Assembly (NCBI GenBank): GCA_964547105.1
Contig: CAZJLO010000002.1
Coordinates: 43,538 to 107,537 of the forward strand
Length of the DNA stretch: 64,000 bases
Reading direction: 5' to 3'
DNA from: RXOA01 sp964547105
GTDB lineage: Bacteria > Bipolaricaulota > Bipolaricaulia > UBA7950 > UBA9294
The notes under the pieces are model-generated. The model saw nothing but the letters and a program-made list of their open reading frames with translations, made no database searches and was not told the DNA's origin. Both the position numbers and the translations under genes were made by a program. Positions 24,946 to 33,835 of this stretch are shown here, piece by piece (the stretch's first letter is position 1; each line of letters starts with the position of its first letter).

Positions 24946-25987
24946 CGTTTTCTCCGAACGTGATCGCGATCTTCAACCCATCTCCTGCAGACGCAAGCTC
25001 AAACGCTCGTTCGATCTCAGAGATGTGCACGGAGTGGGTAATCATCTTTGAGATTTCTGACGCATGGTTGTGAACAAGGTCGACCGCGGCCGCGAAGTGC
25101 TCGGTGGAGAACCCGAAACTCCCCACGATCGATACTTCGCGATAGTGGATGTCGAACGGATCGACGGAAAGCTTCACGTCGCGGGCGAGTCCTCCGAACC
25201 ACAGGACGACTCCTCCTGGGGCGACCAGCGACTCGAGCTCCTCGACGGCACGTTTGACGCCAACCGCGGCAATTGCTCGATCCGCATGGGGCGTTCCCCA
25301 TCGACGGCTCATTTCATCCTTCAGGACTGCAGTGGTTGCATCAATGACATCCAATCCAAGCTGTCGTAGGCGTTCAATCCTTGACTCCGAGCTCTCGGTG
25401 ATGAGCACACTTGCCCCGCGGAGGCTTGCCGCAAGCGCCGTTAGGACGCCCATCGGACCGCCACCGACGATCAACAGCTTGTCCCGATCGGAAACGCCGG
25501 CGCGGTTGAGGCCGTTGAGCACACAGGCAAGCGGCTCGGCCAGCGTGGCGACTTCGTCGGAAACCTGGTCATCAACTCGAAATGTTCCGTGATTGACGAT
25601 TCTCTGCGGAACAACGACATACTCCTGCAGCGCGCCGGACGTCGCGGCTTTGGATCGACACAGTTCCCCAAGGCCGCGTGTGCAAAGCTCGCAGGTGCCG
25701 CACGGGACGTACGGCGCGACGGCGACACGATCTCCGAGAGAGAATCCGCTGACATGAGCGCCGATCTCTACGACTTCCCCGCACATCTCGTGGCCGAGGA
25801 CGCAGGGCGGCGCGAAGTACGGATGCCCTCGGGAGAATGCCTTGAGATCCGTACCGCACAATCCGACTGCGCGGATCTTGATCAGAAGCTGATCGTCTTC
25901 GGGAACAGGTCTCTCTTTCCGTCGGATCTCAATCCGACCGAGTTCGACGAGCTCCGCCGCGAGCATTCGGTCCTTCTCTTCCATCAT
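24935..25987 (-). CDS. Zinc-dependent alcohol dehydrogenase (MDR, sorbitol/threonine dehydrogenase-like)
   Basis: NAD(P)-dependent oxidoreductase of the medium-chain family, 350 residues. Catalytic Zn motif 'AVGLCGTDLKAFSRGH', 'VLGHEMCGEVVEIG', the structural Zn Cys cluster in 'YVPCGTCELCTRGLGELC', and the Rossmann 'LIVGGGPMGVLTALAAS'. The frame is open to 26128, but that would run through the hairpin at 26053-26075, so the ATG at 25987 is preferred (25966 is possible). It probably oxidises a polyol or secondary alcohol related to the imported compound. Confidence 0.88.
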   Translation of the reverse strand: MMEEKDRMLAAELVELGRIEIRRKERPVPEDDQLLIKIRAVGLCGTDLKAFSRGHPYFAPPCVLGHEMCGEVVEIGAHVSGFSLGDRVAVAPYVPCGTCELCTRGLGELCRSKAATSGALQEYVVVPQRIVNHGTFRVDDQVSDEVATLAEPLACVLNGLNRAGVSDRDKLLIVGGGPMGVLTALAASLRGASVLITESSESRIERLRQLGLDVIDATTAVLKDEMSRRWGTPHADRAIAAVGVKRAVEELESLVAPGGVVLWFGGLARDVKLSVDPFDIHYREVSIVGSFGFSTEHFAAAVDLVHNHASEISKMITHSVHISEIERAFELASAGDGLKIAITFGENDGH

Positions 25988-26052
25988 CGGTTCACCCACT
26001 CCGGTTCCACTTGTGCTGCAACAGGCTGTCTGAGATGAGATGCAGCAGGAAT

Positions 26053-26075
26053 GGGGGGCGGGCGAGCCGCCCCCC
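26053..26075 (-). other. GC-rich stem-loop between molybdopterin-fold gene and alcohol dehydrogenase
   Basis: A perfect 9-bp stem GGGGGGCGG / CCGCCCCCC with a 5-nt loop lies 20 nt after the stop of the secreted protein. No T-run follows, so it may attenuate or stabilise mRNA rather than terminate the cluster transcript. Confidence 0.6.
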
Positions 26076-26094
26076 TTCCCATGGTTCGGTACCC

Positions 26095-26607
26095 TTAGTA
26101 CTCGACGCGAATCTCTACGACGAACCACGACCAGACTTCAGGAGCGTAGAGGTCTTCCACGCCTTCGATCTGATACGGGAACACCAGCTTGATGGGGCCG
26201 CCCATGCTGCTGATGATCTCGTCGCCGTCCGACATGAATGCGATCAAGATTGGGTAGTAAAGCGCGTCTCTGGCTTCGATGACGACTTCGAGCCCGTCGG
26301 AGGCCACAGAAACGATCCGTGCCGCGTCGGCGGGAATCCCCACGTAGTCGAGAAGGATGCCAAGCTCAACACCACCATAGATCTGAGCGCCGAGCCACGG
26401 ATCTTCGACTTCATAGTCCGTGTACGGAAGCGCCTCAAGCATCGCCATGTCGAATTCGAGCACACCGTTCTCATTCTCAAGTGCGATCGCTCCCGACATG
26501 GTCAATACGACGTCGCCCGTGGGAGCAGGACAGCTCTGAGCAAACGCCATGGTACCGAGAAGCCCTACAACCAGCAGACACAACCCAACGCGAGCTGTGC
26601 TTTTCAT
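26095..26607 (-). CDS. Secreted molybdopterin-oxidoreductase-fold (SUOX-like) protein, probably without cofactor Cys
   Basis: A 170-residue exported protein. The signal peptide MKSTARVGLCLLVVGLLGTMAFA is cut before QSC. The rest resembles the Oxidored_molyb (sulfite-oxidase/YedY) fold: 'FDMAMLEALP', 'YGGVELGILLDYVGIP', 'SDGLEVVIEARDAL', 'IAFMSDGDEI', 'GGPIKLVFP' and a final 'WSWFVVEIRVEY'. The only cysteines are residue 10 and one just after the signal, so the Cys ligand of Mo in this fold seems missing; it may be a binding or scaffold domain. ATG 26607 has GGAGGAG just upstream. Confidence 0.72.
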   Translation of the reverse strand: MKSTARVGLCLLVVGLLGTMAFAQSCPAPTGDVVLTMSGAIALENENGVLEFDMAMLEALPYTDYEVEDPWLGAQIYGGVELGILLDYVGIPADAARIVSVASDGLEVVIEARDALYYPILIAFMSDGDEIISSMGGPIKLVFPYQIEGVEDLYAPEVWSWFVVEIRVEY

Positions 26608-26735
26608 TGTCTCCTCCTTCATCCCGTCCGGGGTCATGATTCGATCCGAGTTTGAGTCCCAACATCAACATGGCTGCATTTTGCGGTGAAGACTTGACGT
26701 CTGTTTGCGCACCACCTCCTCGGTCCGATGGCTGC

Positions 26736-28007
26736 CTATTGCAGTCCGGTCCTTCTTAGAAATTGGTTGCCCTGGGTGGTCGCCGCTTCAAGAGCGGCTT
26801 CCAGGTCTTGGTTTCCAAGAATGACAAGCTCCATCTGAGGAATGAACGATTGCCACTCCCAGGCGAAGAAGCCAAACATCTGCGGCTTCACATCTTCGGC
26901 GTACTCAAGCCATGAGTAGGCAAGCGCCCATTCGTTCTCTTCAACCTGAAAGCGGGGATCTTCAAGCGCTGTCTCGCGAACGGGGAACAACCAGTCGGCA
27001 AGGGCAAGCCGGATCTGATTCTCGGTCGATGTGAAGTACTCGACAAACGCCGCCGCGTCCTGTTTGTTGTCGGATCCAGAGTGAATCCCGATTGCCTGAG
27101 GGTCGGCCTCGGTGACGTTCCGCCGCGGTCCCTCCAGTTGGAGCATCCCCCAGTCAACTTCGCCCCGTGTGATCGTTGTGACCCAATTCCTCACCCAGCA
27201 ACCGAAACTGAACATCGCGTAGGTGCCGTTCTTGAATCCTTGGAGAAGCGTCATGAAGTCGTAACTCAGAACATCTTGTGGCATCACATCATGTTCCGTC
27301 ACCAGGTCGGTGTAGAAACCGATCGCCTCGCGGGCGTTGTCATCGACCTCCACATGCCAGGTTCCATCATCGTGCTCGACAAGAACGTGCCCATCGTTCT
27401 GCTCGACGAGGACCCACCACAACCGCTGCTCAACCGGCGCAAGCAGACCCCAGGTCGTAACCGCTCCCTGTTCGTCGCGCTGCGTCAGCCGCTGGGCGTA
27501 GTCGAGCAGCTGATTCCATGTGATCAAGCCGTCTTCCGGAACGATGATTCCAGCAGCTTCGAAGAGTGCCTTGTTATAGAAAATGACCAGAGTTTCCTGA
27601 AGAAACGGCACACCGTAGATGGTTTCGTCATCGCTGACGTTGGCCCAGTTCTTGTCCGGCGTATCGGTGAGCAGGTCGCTTGGGAGCCAGTCATTGAGAG
27701 GCTCGGCATAGCCCATCAAACCGTATTCGAAACACATCACCGAATCCTGATGGAAGATGTCGGGTGCGACCCCGGCTTGGAAGCTCGTCAGCATGAAATC
27801 GTCGAGATTCTCCCAGGCTTGCCACAGGATCTCGACCTGAATATCGGGGTGCGTGTCATTCCATTCCCGTACGATCGCTTTGATCTCCTTAACGGTGTCG
27901 CCCTGCCACGCCGGCGTGACGAACTGCAGGTCTGCCGCCCAGATGGCCGCACTGGACAGCAAGAGCAACAGGGACACCCCTGCAACTGCGATCAATCTCC
28001 GTTTCAT
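26736..28007 (-). CDS. Extracellular solute-binding protein, CUT1 type (importer B)
   Basis: Periplasmic binding protein of about 423 residues (SBP family 1). Signal peptide MKRRLIAVAGVSLLLLLSSAAIWA. The mature protein shows 'IVREWNDTHPDIQVEILWQAW', 'APDIFHQDSVMCFEYGLMGYAEPL', 'YGVPFLQETLVIFYNKALFEAAG' and 'WNQLLDYAQRLT', all typical of sugar SBPs. ATG 28007 has GGGAGG upstream. It shares block after block with the SBP at 31680-32966. It probably serves permeases 23228-24945, although two enzyme genes intervene. Confidence 0.9.
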   Translation of the reverse strand: MKRRLIAVAGVSLLLLLSSAAIWAADLQFVTPAWQGDTVKEIKAIVREWNDTHPDIQVEILWQAWENLDDFMLTSFQAGVAPDIFHQDSVMCFEYGLMGYAEPLNDWLPSDLLTDTPDKNWANVSDDETIYGVPFLQETLVIFYNKALFEAAGIIVPEDGLITWNQLLDYAQRLTQRDEQGAVTTWGLLAPVEQRLWWVLVEQNDGHVLVEHDDGTWHVEVDDNAREAIGFYTDLVTEHDVMPQDVLSYDFMTLLQGFKNGTYAMFSFGCWVRNWVTTITRGEVDWGMLQLEGPRRNVTEADPQAIGIHSGSDNKQDAAAFVEYFTSTENQIRLALADWLFPVRETALEDPRFQVEENEWALAYSWLEYAEDVKPQMFGFFAWEWQSFIPQMELVILGNQDLEAALEAATTQGNQFLRRTGLQ

Positions 28008-28029
28008 CGACAACCTCCCGGTTTCCTGT

Positions 28030-29760
28030 TTACGATTCATCATCAGATTCCTCATCCAGCTCGACAAGGAACGACTCAGCGTACGCCTTGATCGGGTCCG
28101 TCGATGTCGGGCGGAACAAGCCCATCAGTGCAAGTCGATCGTTTCTCGCGACCGGAAACGGGACATTCGCGACAATGATTGTCTTGGTCCCGTCGTTCAC
28201 GGAGGCGTTTGCCCCCATCACCGCACGGACCGTCAGCGAGGGAGCGGCAACGATACGCCCCTGGAAAACCTCGGGATGATCGATGATCTCCGCAAGCGAG
28301 ATCTCAGGATTGCAGATGTAGTAGTCTTGCTCGGCGTCGCGCCGTGAACCGTCGGACATGCTGAATGAGACGTGCAGTGTGTGGTAGCCGTTGGCTAGGG
28401 TCGAAACATTCAACTCGGAGCTGGCTGCGGACCACATGCCGCACGAGTTTGCTCCGACCGGAACGAAAGGATTGTCATCCCAAGCAAGTTCTGCCGAAAC
28501 CGCCTCGCCCCACACCCGAACTTCGAGGTTGTCAATCCATGAGAGGACCGCTGCCTGGGGGAAGGCGAACTCGGCTGTATCTTCGCCGATGGTCCGCCAG
28601 ATGCTATCGATCAGCCCGCGGCGAATCTGATAGACCCGGTAACCGAACGATCGTCCATCGGCGGCCGGTCCTTCCCACCACGACCCGCAGACCGCGCCGG
28701 ATGTGAGTTCCAAGTACGGCTCCGTTTGCAGTTCGAAGTTCAGGTGCCAATGTCCGGTGATAAGAGCGGCGATGCCGGCGTTGGCGAGAATCGTCTTGAC
28801 TTCACCCATGATCTCATTCTTGGCCCAGTTCGAACTCGGCTCGTGGCAGAACACGAGGATCGGCTGTTGCCTGCCGGCTGATTCGAGATCGGCCCTCAGC
28901 CAAGTAAGTTGTCGCTCGGAGACTGTGTACGAGAGACTTGTTCCGGTGAGCGTGTGAGGGTCGAGGACGATGCAGTGAACGCCCTCGCAATCAAACGCGT
29001 AGTACGTAGGTCCAAAGGACTGCTCAAAGATGGCTCGATCGATTGCCGGATCACGAACGATCTCGTGGTTCCCGACGACGGCGCGGGCTGGAGCATCAAG
29101 CGAAGGAACAAGCTGTTCTGCGATGTAGCTTGTCCACGCCTCGACCAGACCAAGCTCCGGCGTCTTCGAGTCGGCGACTTGATCTCCCGTCAGAATGACG
29201 AAATCGGGCGCGACGGAGTTGATCTCAGCAGCCATTGCATCAAGGATCCCTTGTGGCTGAACTGCCATCGCACGATCGTAGAAAGCTTCACGAAACTCCT
29301 CTGGAGTGGCCGCAAAGTGGATGTCGGATGCTTGCACGAACGTAAGAATGCCATCGCTATCGGGCACCACTTCCAGCCCGAAGTCAATCGTCATGAGGCC
29401 TTCTCTCCCGAGGACGGGAGCATACCAGTCACCGCTGGCTTGATAGCCGGTGGGAACGGTGATGAATGCGAACCGGGACGACTCGTCCAGCGAGAGTTCG
29501 AAGCCTCCTTGTCCGTCGGTTCGGACGATGATCGCTCCATCACTAACGGCAATGTCGCCGACACCCGTTTCATCGGCGTCCCGAAGCCGGTTGCCGTTCG
29601 CGTCGATGAAGACCGTTCCGCGACACGAGTCTGGGTTCGCCGAGCCAGCCAGTCCTCCGACGAGCAGCACGAAAAGCACGGTGAGGACAAGGCAGCAGCG
29701 CTTCGCGCCGCGGGGACGGAAGCCGATCCCGCCGTGGGTCAAGGGCCAAGCCTTGGTCAT
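28030..29760 (-). CDS. Secreted calcineurin-like metallophosphoesterase with N-terminal SdrD-B-like domain
   Basis: A 576-residue exported protein. A hydrophobic segment (CCLVLTVLFVLLVGGLAG) acts as signal. 'GTVFIDANGNRLRDADETGVGDIAVSDG' is a collagen-binding/SdrD-B type beta domain. The phosphatase domain follows with 'QASDIHFAA' (DxH), 'LTGDQVAD' (GD), 'VVGNHEIV' (GNHE), 'FCHEPSS' and 'ITGHWHLNFE' (GHxH), the full dinuclear metal set. It probably removes phosphate from an extracellular substrate so the product can be imported; a nucleotide or sugar phosphate is likely from context. Lies between the two importer gene sets. Confidence 0.88.
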   Translation of the reverse strand: MTKAWPLTHGGIGFRPRGAKRCCLVLTVLFVLLVGGLAGSANPDSCRGTVFIDANGNRLRDADETGVGDIAVSDGAIIVRTDGQGGFELSLDESSRFAFITVPTGYQASGDWYAPVLGREGLMTIDFGLEVVPDSDGILTFVQASDIHFAATPEEFREAFYDRAMAVQPQGILDAMAAEINSVAPDFVILTGDQVADSKTPELGLVEAWTSYIAEQLVPSLDAPARAVVGNHEIVRDPAIDRAIFEQSFGPTYYAFDCEGVHCIVLDPHTLTGTSLSYTVSERQLTWLRADLESAGRQQPILVFCHEPSSNWAKNEIMGEVKTILANAGIAALITGHWHLNFELQTEPYLELTSGAVCGSWWEGPAADGRSFGYRVYQIRRGLIDSIWRTIGEDTAEFAFPQAAVLSWIDNLEVRVWGEAVSAELAWDDNPFVPVGANSCGMWSAASSELNVSTLANGYHTLHVSFSMSDGSRRDAEQDYYICNPEISLAEIIDHPEVFQGRIVAAPSLTVRAVMGANASVNDGTKTIIVANVPFPVARNDRLALMGLFRPTSTDPIKAYAESFLVELDEESDDES

Positions 29761-29893
29761 GATGATCTCCTTCTCTGCTGGTTCCGTGACGCCGTCCGTG
29801 GATCATCGACGGGAATCCGGGCGGAAGGAGCACCCGAACCCGCGCCGAAATCCCGGTCCGCTTTTGCGTAGCACATCTGACTCGCGACTGAAA

Positions 29894-30721
29894 TCACTTC
29901 ACTCCTCCTTGTGTGAGTCCGGCAACAAGATAGCGCTGTCCGAGCATGAATAGGAGCAGCGCCGGAAGCGTCGACAGCAGCGCCGCCGCGCTCAGGGGAC
30001 CCCAGCGAACCACCCCGCTCATCCCGACGAACCTCGACAGGAAAACGGGCAGCGTGAACACGCTCTCACTCCGCGTGACGATGAGGGCGAAGAAAAACTC
30101 GTTCCACGACAACAGAAAGGAGAACGTGCCTACGGCGAGAATTCCCGGCACGGCCAGCGGGAGAACAACCTGGGTCAGAGCCCGAAGGCGATTGCAGCCG
30201 TCAATGAGCGCTGCCTCTTCAAGTGCCGTTGGAATTCGATCGAAGTAGCCTTTGAGAAGCCAGATGCTGAACGGGATGCTGAAGCTTGTGTGCATGATCA
30301 TCAAGCCAAACTGTGAGTTGAGCAGTCCGAAGATGCGAAAGATCGTGAACATCCCAAGCACCATGATGATCCCCGGGAAAGCCTGCGTGGCAAGAAGCCA
30401 TGTGGAAAACAGGCGTTTCCCCCGGAAACGGAATCTCGACATGGCATATCCAGCCGGGGCGGTGACGACAATCGTGAGCAGCACTGTCACACCGGCAACC
30501 ACAAAGCTGTTGCGGAAGTTCACGGCGAACGTGCTTTCATGGAAGATTTCCGCGAAGTTCGCCGAAGTGACGTTGTGAGGCAGCGCTACCGGGTTCCGGG
30601 TGATATCTGCTTCCGTGCGGATGGAGTTCAAGAACATCAGCAGCAGCGGGAATGTCAGCAGTACCACATAGAGCAGCGCAACGGCATGGAGCAGAATGCG
30701 TTTGGGTCGCGAGAGCCTCAT
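29894..30721 (-). CDS. Carbohydrate ABC transporter permease, MalG/CUT1 type (importer A)
   Basis: Inner-membrane permease, 275 residues, six membrane segments, EAA loop 'EEAALIDGCNRLRALTQVVLPLAVPG'. Same length as, and very similar to, the MalG-type permease at 23228-24055, including 'LLATQAFPGIIMVLGMFT' and the C-terminal 'MLGQRYLVAGLT'. The start overlaps the MalF-type partner stop by 4 nt. 133 nt follow before the phosphoesterase gene. Confidence 0.92.
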   Translation of the reverse strand: MRLSRPKRILLHAVALLYVVLLTFPLLLMFLNSIRTEADITRNPVALPHNVTSANFAEIFHESTFAVNFRNSFVVAGVTVLLTIVVTAPAGYAMSRFRFRGKRLFSTWLLATQAFPGIIMVLGMFTIFRIFGLLNSQFGLMIMHTSFSIPFSIWLLKGYFDRIPTALEEAALIDGCNRLRALTQVVLPLAVPGILAVGTFSFLLSWNEFFFALIVTRSESVFTLPVFLSRFVGMSGVVRWGPLSAAALLSTLPALLLFMLGQRYLVAGLTQGGVK

Positions 30722-31605
30722 TCCAGCACCTCACGTATGTACACCAAGATGAGAAGGATCAGGCAGACCATGATGACAAGGCCGATTGCGGCAGCATAGC
30801 CCATCTGGTAGTAGAAGAAGCCGTTCTGGTAGGCATACATCGGCAGGGTGAGCGATGCATTCCCCGGCCCGCCGCGCGTCAGAATGTACACGATGTCAAA
30901 CATGTTGAAGGTCCAGATGCTCATCAGTGTCACGACGATCAGCACGACGCGCTTGATCACCGGCAATGTGATTCTGAAAGTCGTCTGCAGGAAACTCGCG
31001 CCATCGATTGCCGCGGCTTCATACAGCGACCCCTCGACGGATTGCAGGCCGGCAAGAAGCATCACCGTCATGAACGGAATGTTCATCCAGACGTTGGCGA
31101 TGATGCAGGCCCAGAGAGCGACGCTCGGATCGAGCAGCCACGCCGGAGGATTGGACACGCCGAGAGCGCCCAACAGAACATTCAGCGGGCCTTCATTGGC
31201 GAGCATGTAGCGCCAAGTCAGCGCAACGACAACCGGAGGTGTCGCCCACGGGATCAGCATGAGGCTGCGGAACACCCGGCGCCCGACAAGTTCGCGCGAG
31301 TTCAAGACAAGTGCAAGGATGATTGCAAGAACGAATTGAGCCGACACGCACGTCACAACCCAAATCAGACTGTTGGCGAACGCTTTGACGAAGAGTTCAT
31401 CGTGGAACATTCGGGCAAAATTCCCGAAGCCGGTGAAGGAGAAGCTCTGCGACATGAGCTGGTAGGAGTGCAAGGAGCGGATGATCCCGTTGATGAACGG
31501 ATAGAGGTTGATCGCCGCCATGATCAGCAGGGTGGGGATGAGGAACGGGAGAGCCCGCCGCTCCTCACGGAACCGTTCTGCCGCGTGTGCTTCTGCGCCC
31601 AACAA
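30718..31605 (-). CDS. Carbohydrate ABC transporter permease, MalF/CUT1 type (importer A)
   Basis: Inner-membrane permease, 295 residues. The cytoplasmic N-terminus (AAERFREERR) precedes the first helix; the EAA loop reads 'YEAAAIDGASFLQTTFRITLPVIKR'. It starts at TTG 31605 or the adjacent in-frame TTG 31602, which sits at better spacing from GGGAG. A short stem-loop (31659-31679) lies between it and the binding protein gene, in line with differential expression. Paired with 29894-30721. Confidence 0.9.
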   Translation of the reverse strand: MLGAEAHAAERFREERRALPFLIPTLLIMAAINLYPFINGIIRSLHSYQLMSQSFSFTGFGNFARMFHDELFVKAFANSLIWVVTCVSAQFVLAIILALVLNSRELVGRRVFRSLMLIPWATPPVVVALTWRYMLANEGPLNVLLGALGVSNPPAWLLDPSVALWACIIANVWMNIPFMTVMLLAGLQSVEGSLYEAAAIDGASFLQTTFRITLPVIKRVVLIVVTLMSIWTFNMFDIVYILTRGGPGNASLTLPMYAYQNGFFYYQMGYAAAIGLVIMVCLILLILVYIREVLE

Positions 31606-31658
31606 GTCTCCCTTCGCCGCTCCACTTCCAGTCAGGCCAGCCGTTCGTTTCTCGGCGC

Positions 31659-31679
31659 GGCCCGGCCGAAGCCCGAGCC
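31659..31679 (-). other. Stem-loop at end of binding-protein A gene
   Basis: GGCTCGG pairs with CCGGGCC (one G-T wobble in RNA) around a 7-nt loop, immediately after the stop codon of the binding-protein gene. This is the third GC-rich hairpin in the window that follows a gene for an exported protein. It has no T-run. Confidence 0.35.
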
Positions 31680-32966
31680 CTACTGAAGCCCTATGCTTCG
31701 CAGGTAGGCATTGCCGCTCTCTTCAATCGATGTCATCGCTTCGTCGAAAGCCTTGTTGCCGAGCATGACGTTCTCCAATTCGGGGACGATCACCCGCATG
31801 TCGAATGCGATAATCGTCGGCATTCGCGGAAGAACGTCGACCGCGAAGGGAAGCCAGCTCTTCGCCAGATCCCACTGGTAGGTCACCTCGCCGAATCGTG
31901 GGTCGCCTTGAGCGGACGTCCTTGCGGGGAAGATCCAATCGGGGTAGGCAATCTCGACGACATTCGCCGCGCTGGAGATGTAGTCGAGAAACTGTGCCGC
32001 CTCCGCCTTATGTTCGGACCCGGCCCAGATGCCGTGTGCCTGAGGCCCGCCGGACGTGATATTCTGCACCGGCCCCTCAAGGTGGAAGATACCCCAGTCC
32101 ACATCCTCCCACTGCGCGAGAATGCGACGATTCCAGCAGCCATAGATGATCATTGCGTAGCGATCTTTCGAGAACCCGCTCATCAAGTAGGTGTAGTCGC
32201 TGCTGATTGCGTCAGGGGGCATGACCTGCCACTCCGTCACCAGATCGCAGTAGAAGCGCAGCGCTTCCCTTGCCGCCGGGTCGACGCTGACCGACCACGA
32301 GCCATCATTGTTGCGGTGCACGATCTGGCCGCCATTCTGCGCCACGAGCATCCACGGGAACTTCTCCATCACCGAGGCAAGAAGTCCCCAGGTCAGCACA
32401 GCTCCATCAGAATCGCGCACAGTCAACTGCTGTGCGTAGTCGACGATCTGCTGCCAGGTGACCGAAGCATTCTCCGGCAACACGATGCCCGCATCGTTGA
32501 ACATCCGACGGTTGTAGAATACGGCGTGGGTTTCCACCAGGAACGGCGAGCCATAGATTTCGCCATCGTAATCGCTGGCGCTATCCCACATCCACTGGGG
32601 GATATCGCTCAACAGCTCGTCATCGAGATATGGTGTCAGCGGCTCGGCAAACCCAAGGACACCATACTCGTAGCACATGACCGCATCCTGATGGAAGATG
32701 TCGGGAGCATCGCCGCCGAGGAAGCTTGTCAGCAAGAACTCATTCGCGGATGCCCACGCTCCCCAGACAATCTCCACCTGGATGTCGGGATGGGAATCAT
32801 TCCACTCGGCGACGACATCTCGCACTGCCCGCACGACCCCCGGCTGCCACGCCAAGCTGTAGTACTGCAGCCGAACCGGGCTGGCCATTGCCGCCGACGA
32901 GCACAAAACGCCGAGCAAGAACAACCCGACAACCAACTTGCCAAGACCAGTCCATCTTGCATTCAT
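31680..32966 (-). CDS. Extracellular solute-binding protein, CUT1 type (importer A)
   Basis: Periplasmic sugar-type SBP, 428 residues. Signal region 'GLGKLVVGLFLLGVLCSSAAMA'. Blocks shared with the SBP at 26736-28007: 'VAEWNDSHPDIQVEIVWGAW', 'APDIFHQDAVMCYEYGVLGFAEPL', 'YGSPFLVETHAVFYNRRMFNDAG', 'WQQIVDYAQQLT'. First transporter gene after the aldolase. The shared 'PDIFHQD.VMC.EYG' block suggests both bind related ligands. Confidence 0.9.
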   Translation of the reverse strand: MNARWTGLGKLVVGLFLLGVLCSSAAMASPVRLQYYSLAWQPGVVRAVRDVVAEWNDSHPDIQVEIVWGAWASANEFLLTSFLGGDAPDIFHQDAVMCYEYGVLGFAEPLTPYLDDELLSDIPQWMWDSASDYDGEIYGSPFLVETHAVFYNRRMFNDAGIVLPENASVTWQQIVDYAQQLTVRDSDGAVLTWGLLASVMEKFPWMLVAQNGGQIVHRNNDGSWSVSVDPAAREALRFYCDLVTEWQVMPPDAISSDYTYLMSGFSKDRYAMIIYGCWNRRILAQWEDVDWGIFHLEGPVQNITSGGPQAHGIWAGSEHKAEAAQFLDYISSAANVVEIAYPDWIFPARTSAQGDPRFGEVTYQWDLAKSWLPFAVDVLPRMPTIIAFDMRVIVPELENVMLGNKAFDEAMTSIEESGNAYLRSIGLQ

Positions 32967-33073
32967 CGTTCGGTCCTCCCTCGCGAGTCTTCCTGCAGAA
33001 CGAACTCCGTCGACTCCCTCCGTTGGTCGGCGTCTGCCGCTGACGCGCTATGTTCTCCCTCGGCGATTCGCTG

Positions 33074-33835
33074 CTAGCCATCCGCCACTCGGTCGCGATC
33101 GCCATGGACGACGCCCACCAAATCTTCGACCACTGCACGAGGAGAAGCCGCCTCGAACACGTTTCGCCCGAAAGCGATTCCAGCTGCTCCGTGTTGGATA
33201 GCGTCGGCGGCGATGTTCACCGGATCGGATGCCTTGGCCCCTCCGGCGGCCAAGAACGGGACACCGCACCCGCCGATGATGGTTGCATCGGCGCCCGTTC
33301 CGGTTGTGTACGCCTTGACGACGTCCGCGCCCAGCTCGTAGGCGACGCGAGCGGCCACGGCAATCCACTCCGCATCCCCGAATCGCTCCGGCGCGGCGGG
33401 AAGCATCTCCGCGATCAGGGGAATCGCGTGCTGGGAGCAATCCTCGGCCAGTTGAGCAAGAAGCGTCAGCGATGCTGCTTCGCCCGGTCCCCCGACGAAC
33501 CCCATCGCGATGACGGCATCCGCTCCGAGGTAGGCAGCCTGTCGTACACTGCAAATCTTCCGGTGGTAGTCGAAGATGGTGTTCTTCTCAGTGCTTGCCC
33601 CGGTGACCCGGACAATCAGCGCACAGCGCCCTGCGTAGACCGCTGCGCAATCTCGTGCTGCTCCGGGGTTGAGAATGATGCCATCAGCGCCGCCATCGAC
33701 AACTTCGCCAACGATCGCAGGCATGGACACGAGTCCCTGAATCGGGCCTTTGAATTGTGCGTGGTCAAGGGCGACAACCATCGCCCGGCCATCCCCGCGA
33801 AACAATCTTCGCATGTGGATCAATTTTCCCGTCAT
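33074..33835 (-). CDS. Class I aldolase of the DhnA/LsrF/DeoC type
   Basis: A 253-residue TIM-barrel aldolase (fructose-bisphosphate aldolase class Ib, LsrF, or ADH synthase group). Motifs: 'AMVVALDHAQFKG' near the start, 'DAVIAMGFVGG', Schiff-base Lys in 'GADVVKAYTTG', and the phosphate-binding 'VPFLAAGGAKASDPVN...GAAGIAFGRNVFE'. ATG 33835 overlaps the LacI stop by 4 nt. It probably cleaves a phosphorylated sugar formed in the pathway. The exact substrate is open. Confidence 0.85.
   Translation of the reverse strand: MTGKLIHMRRLFRGDGRAMVVALDHAQFKGPIQGLVSMPAIVGEVVDGGADGIILNPGAARDCAAVYAGRCALIVRVTGASTEKNTIFDYHRKICSVRQAAYLGADAVIAMGFVGGPGEAASLTLLAQLAEDCSQHAIPLIAEMLPAAPERFGDAEWIAVAARVAYELGADVVKAYTTGTGADATIIGGCGVPFLAAGGAKASDPVNIAADAIQHGAAGIAFGRNVFEAASPRAVVEDLVGVVHGDRDRVADG

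Noticed and set aside
27081..28091. 336-codon plus-strand frame opposite binding protein B
   Set aside because: Antisense to an exported binding protein with signal peptide and family motifs; no own RBS or family.
31587..33077. 496-codon plus-strand frame opposite binding protein A
   Set aside because: The longest antisense frame, but the minus-strand gene has a signal peptide, RBS and conserved blocks, while this frame has none.
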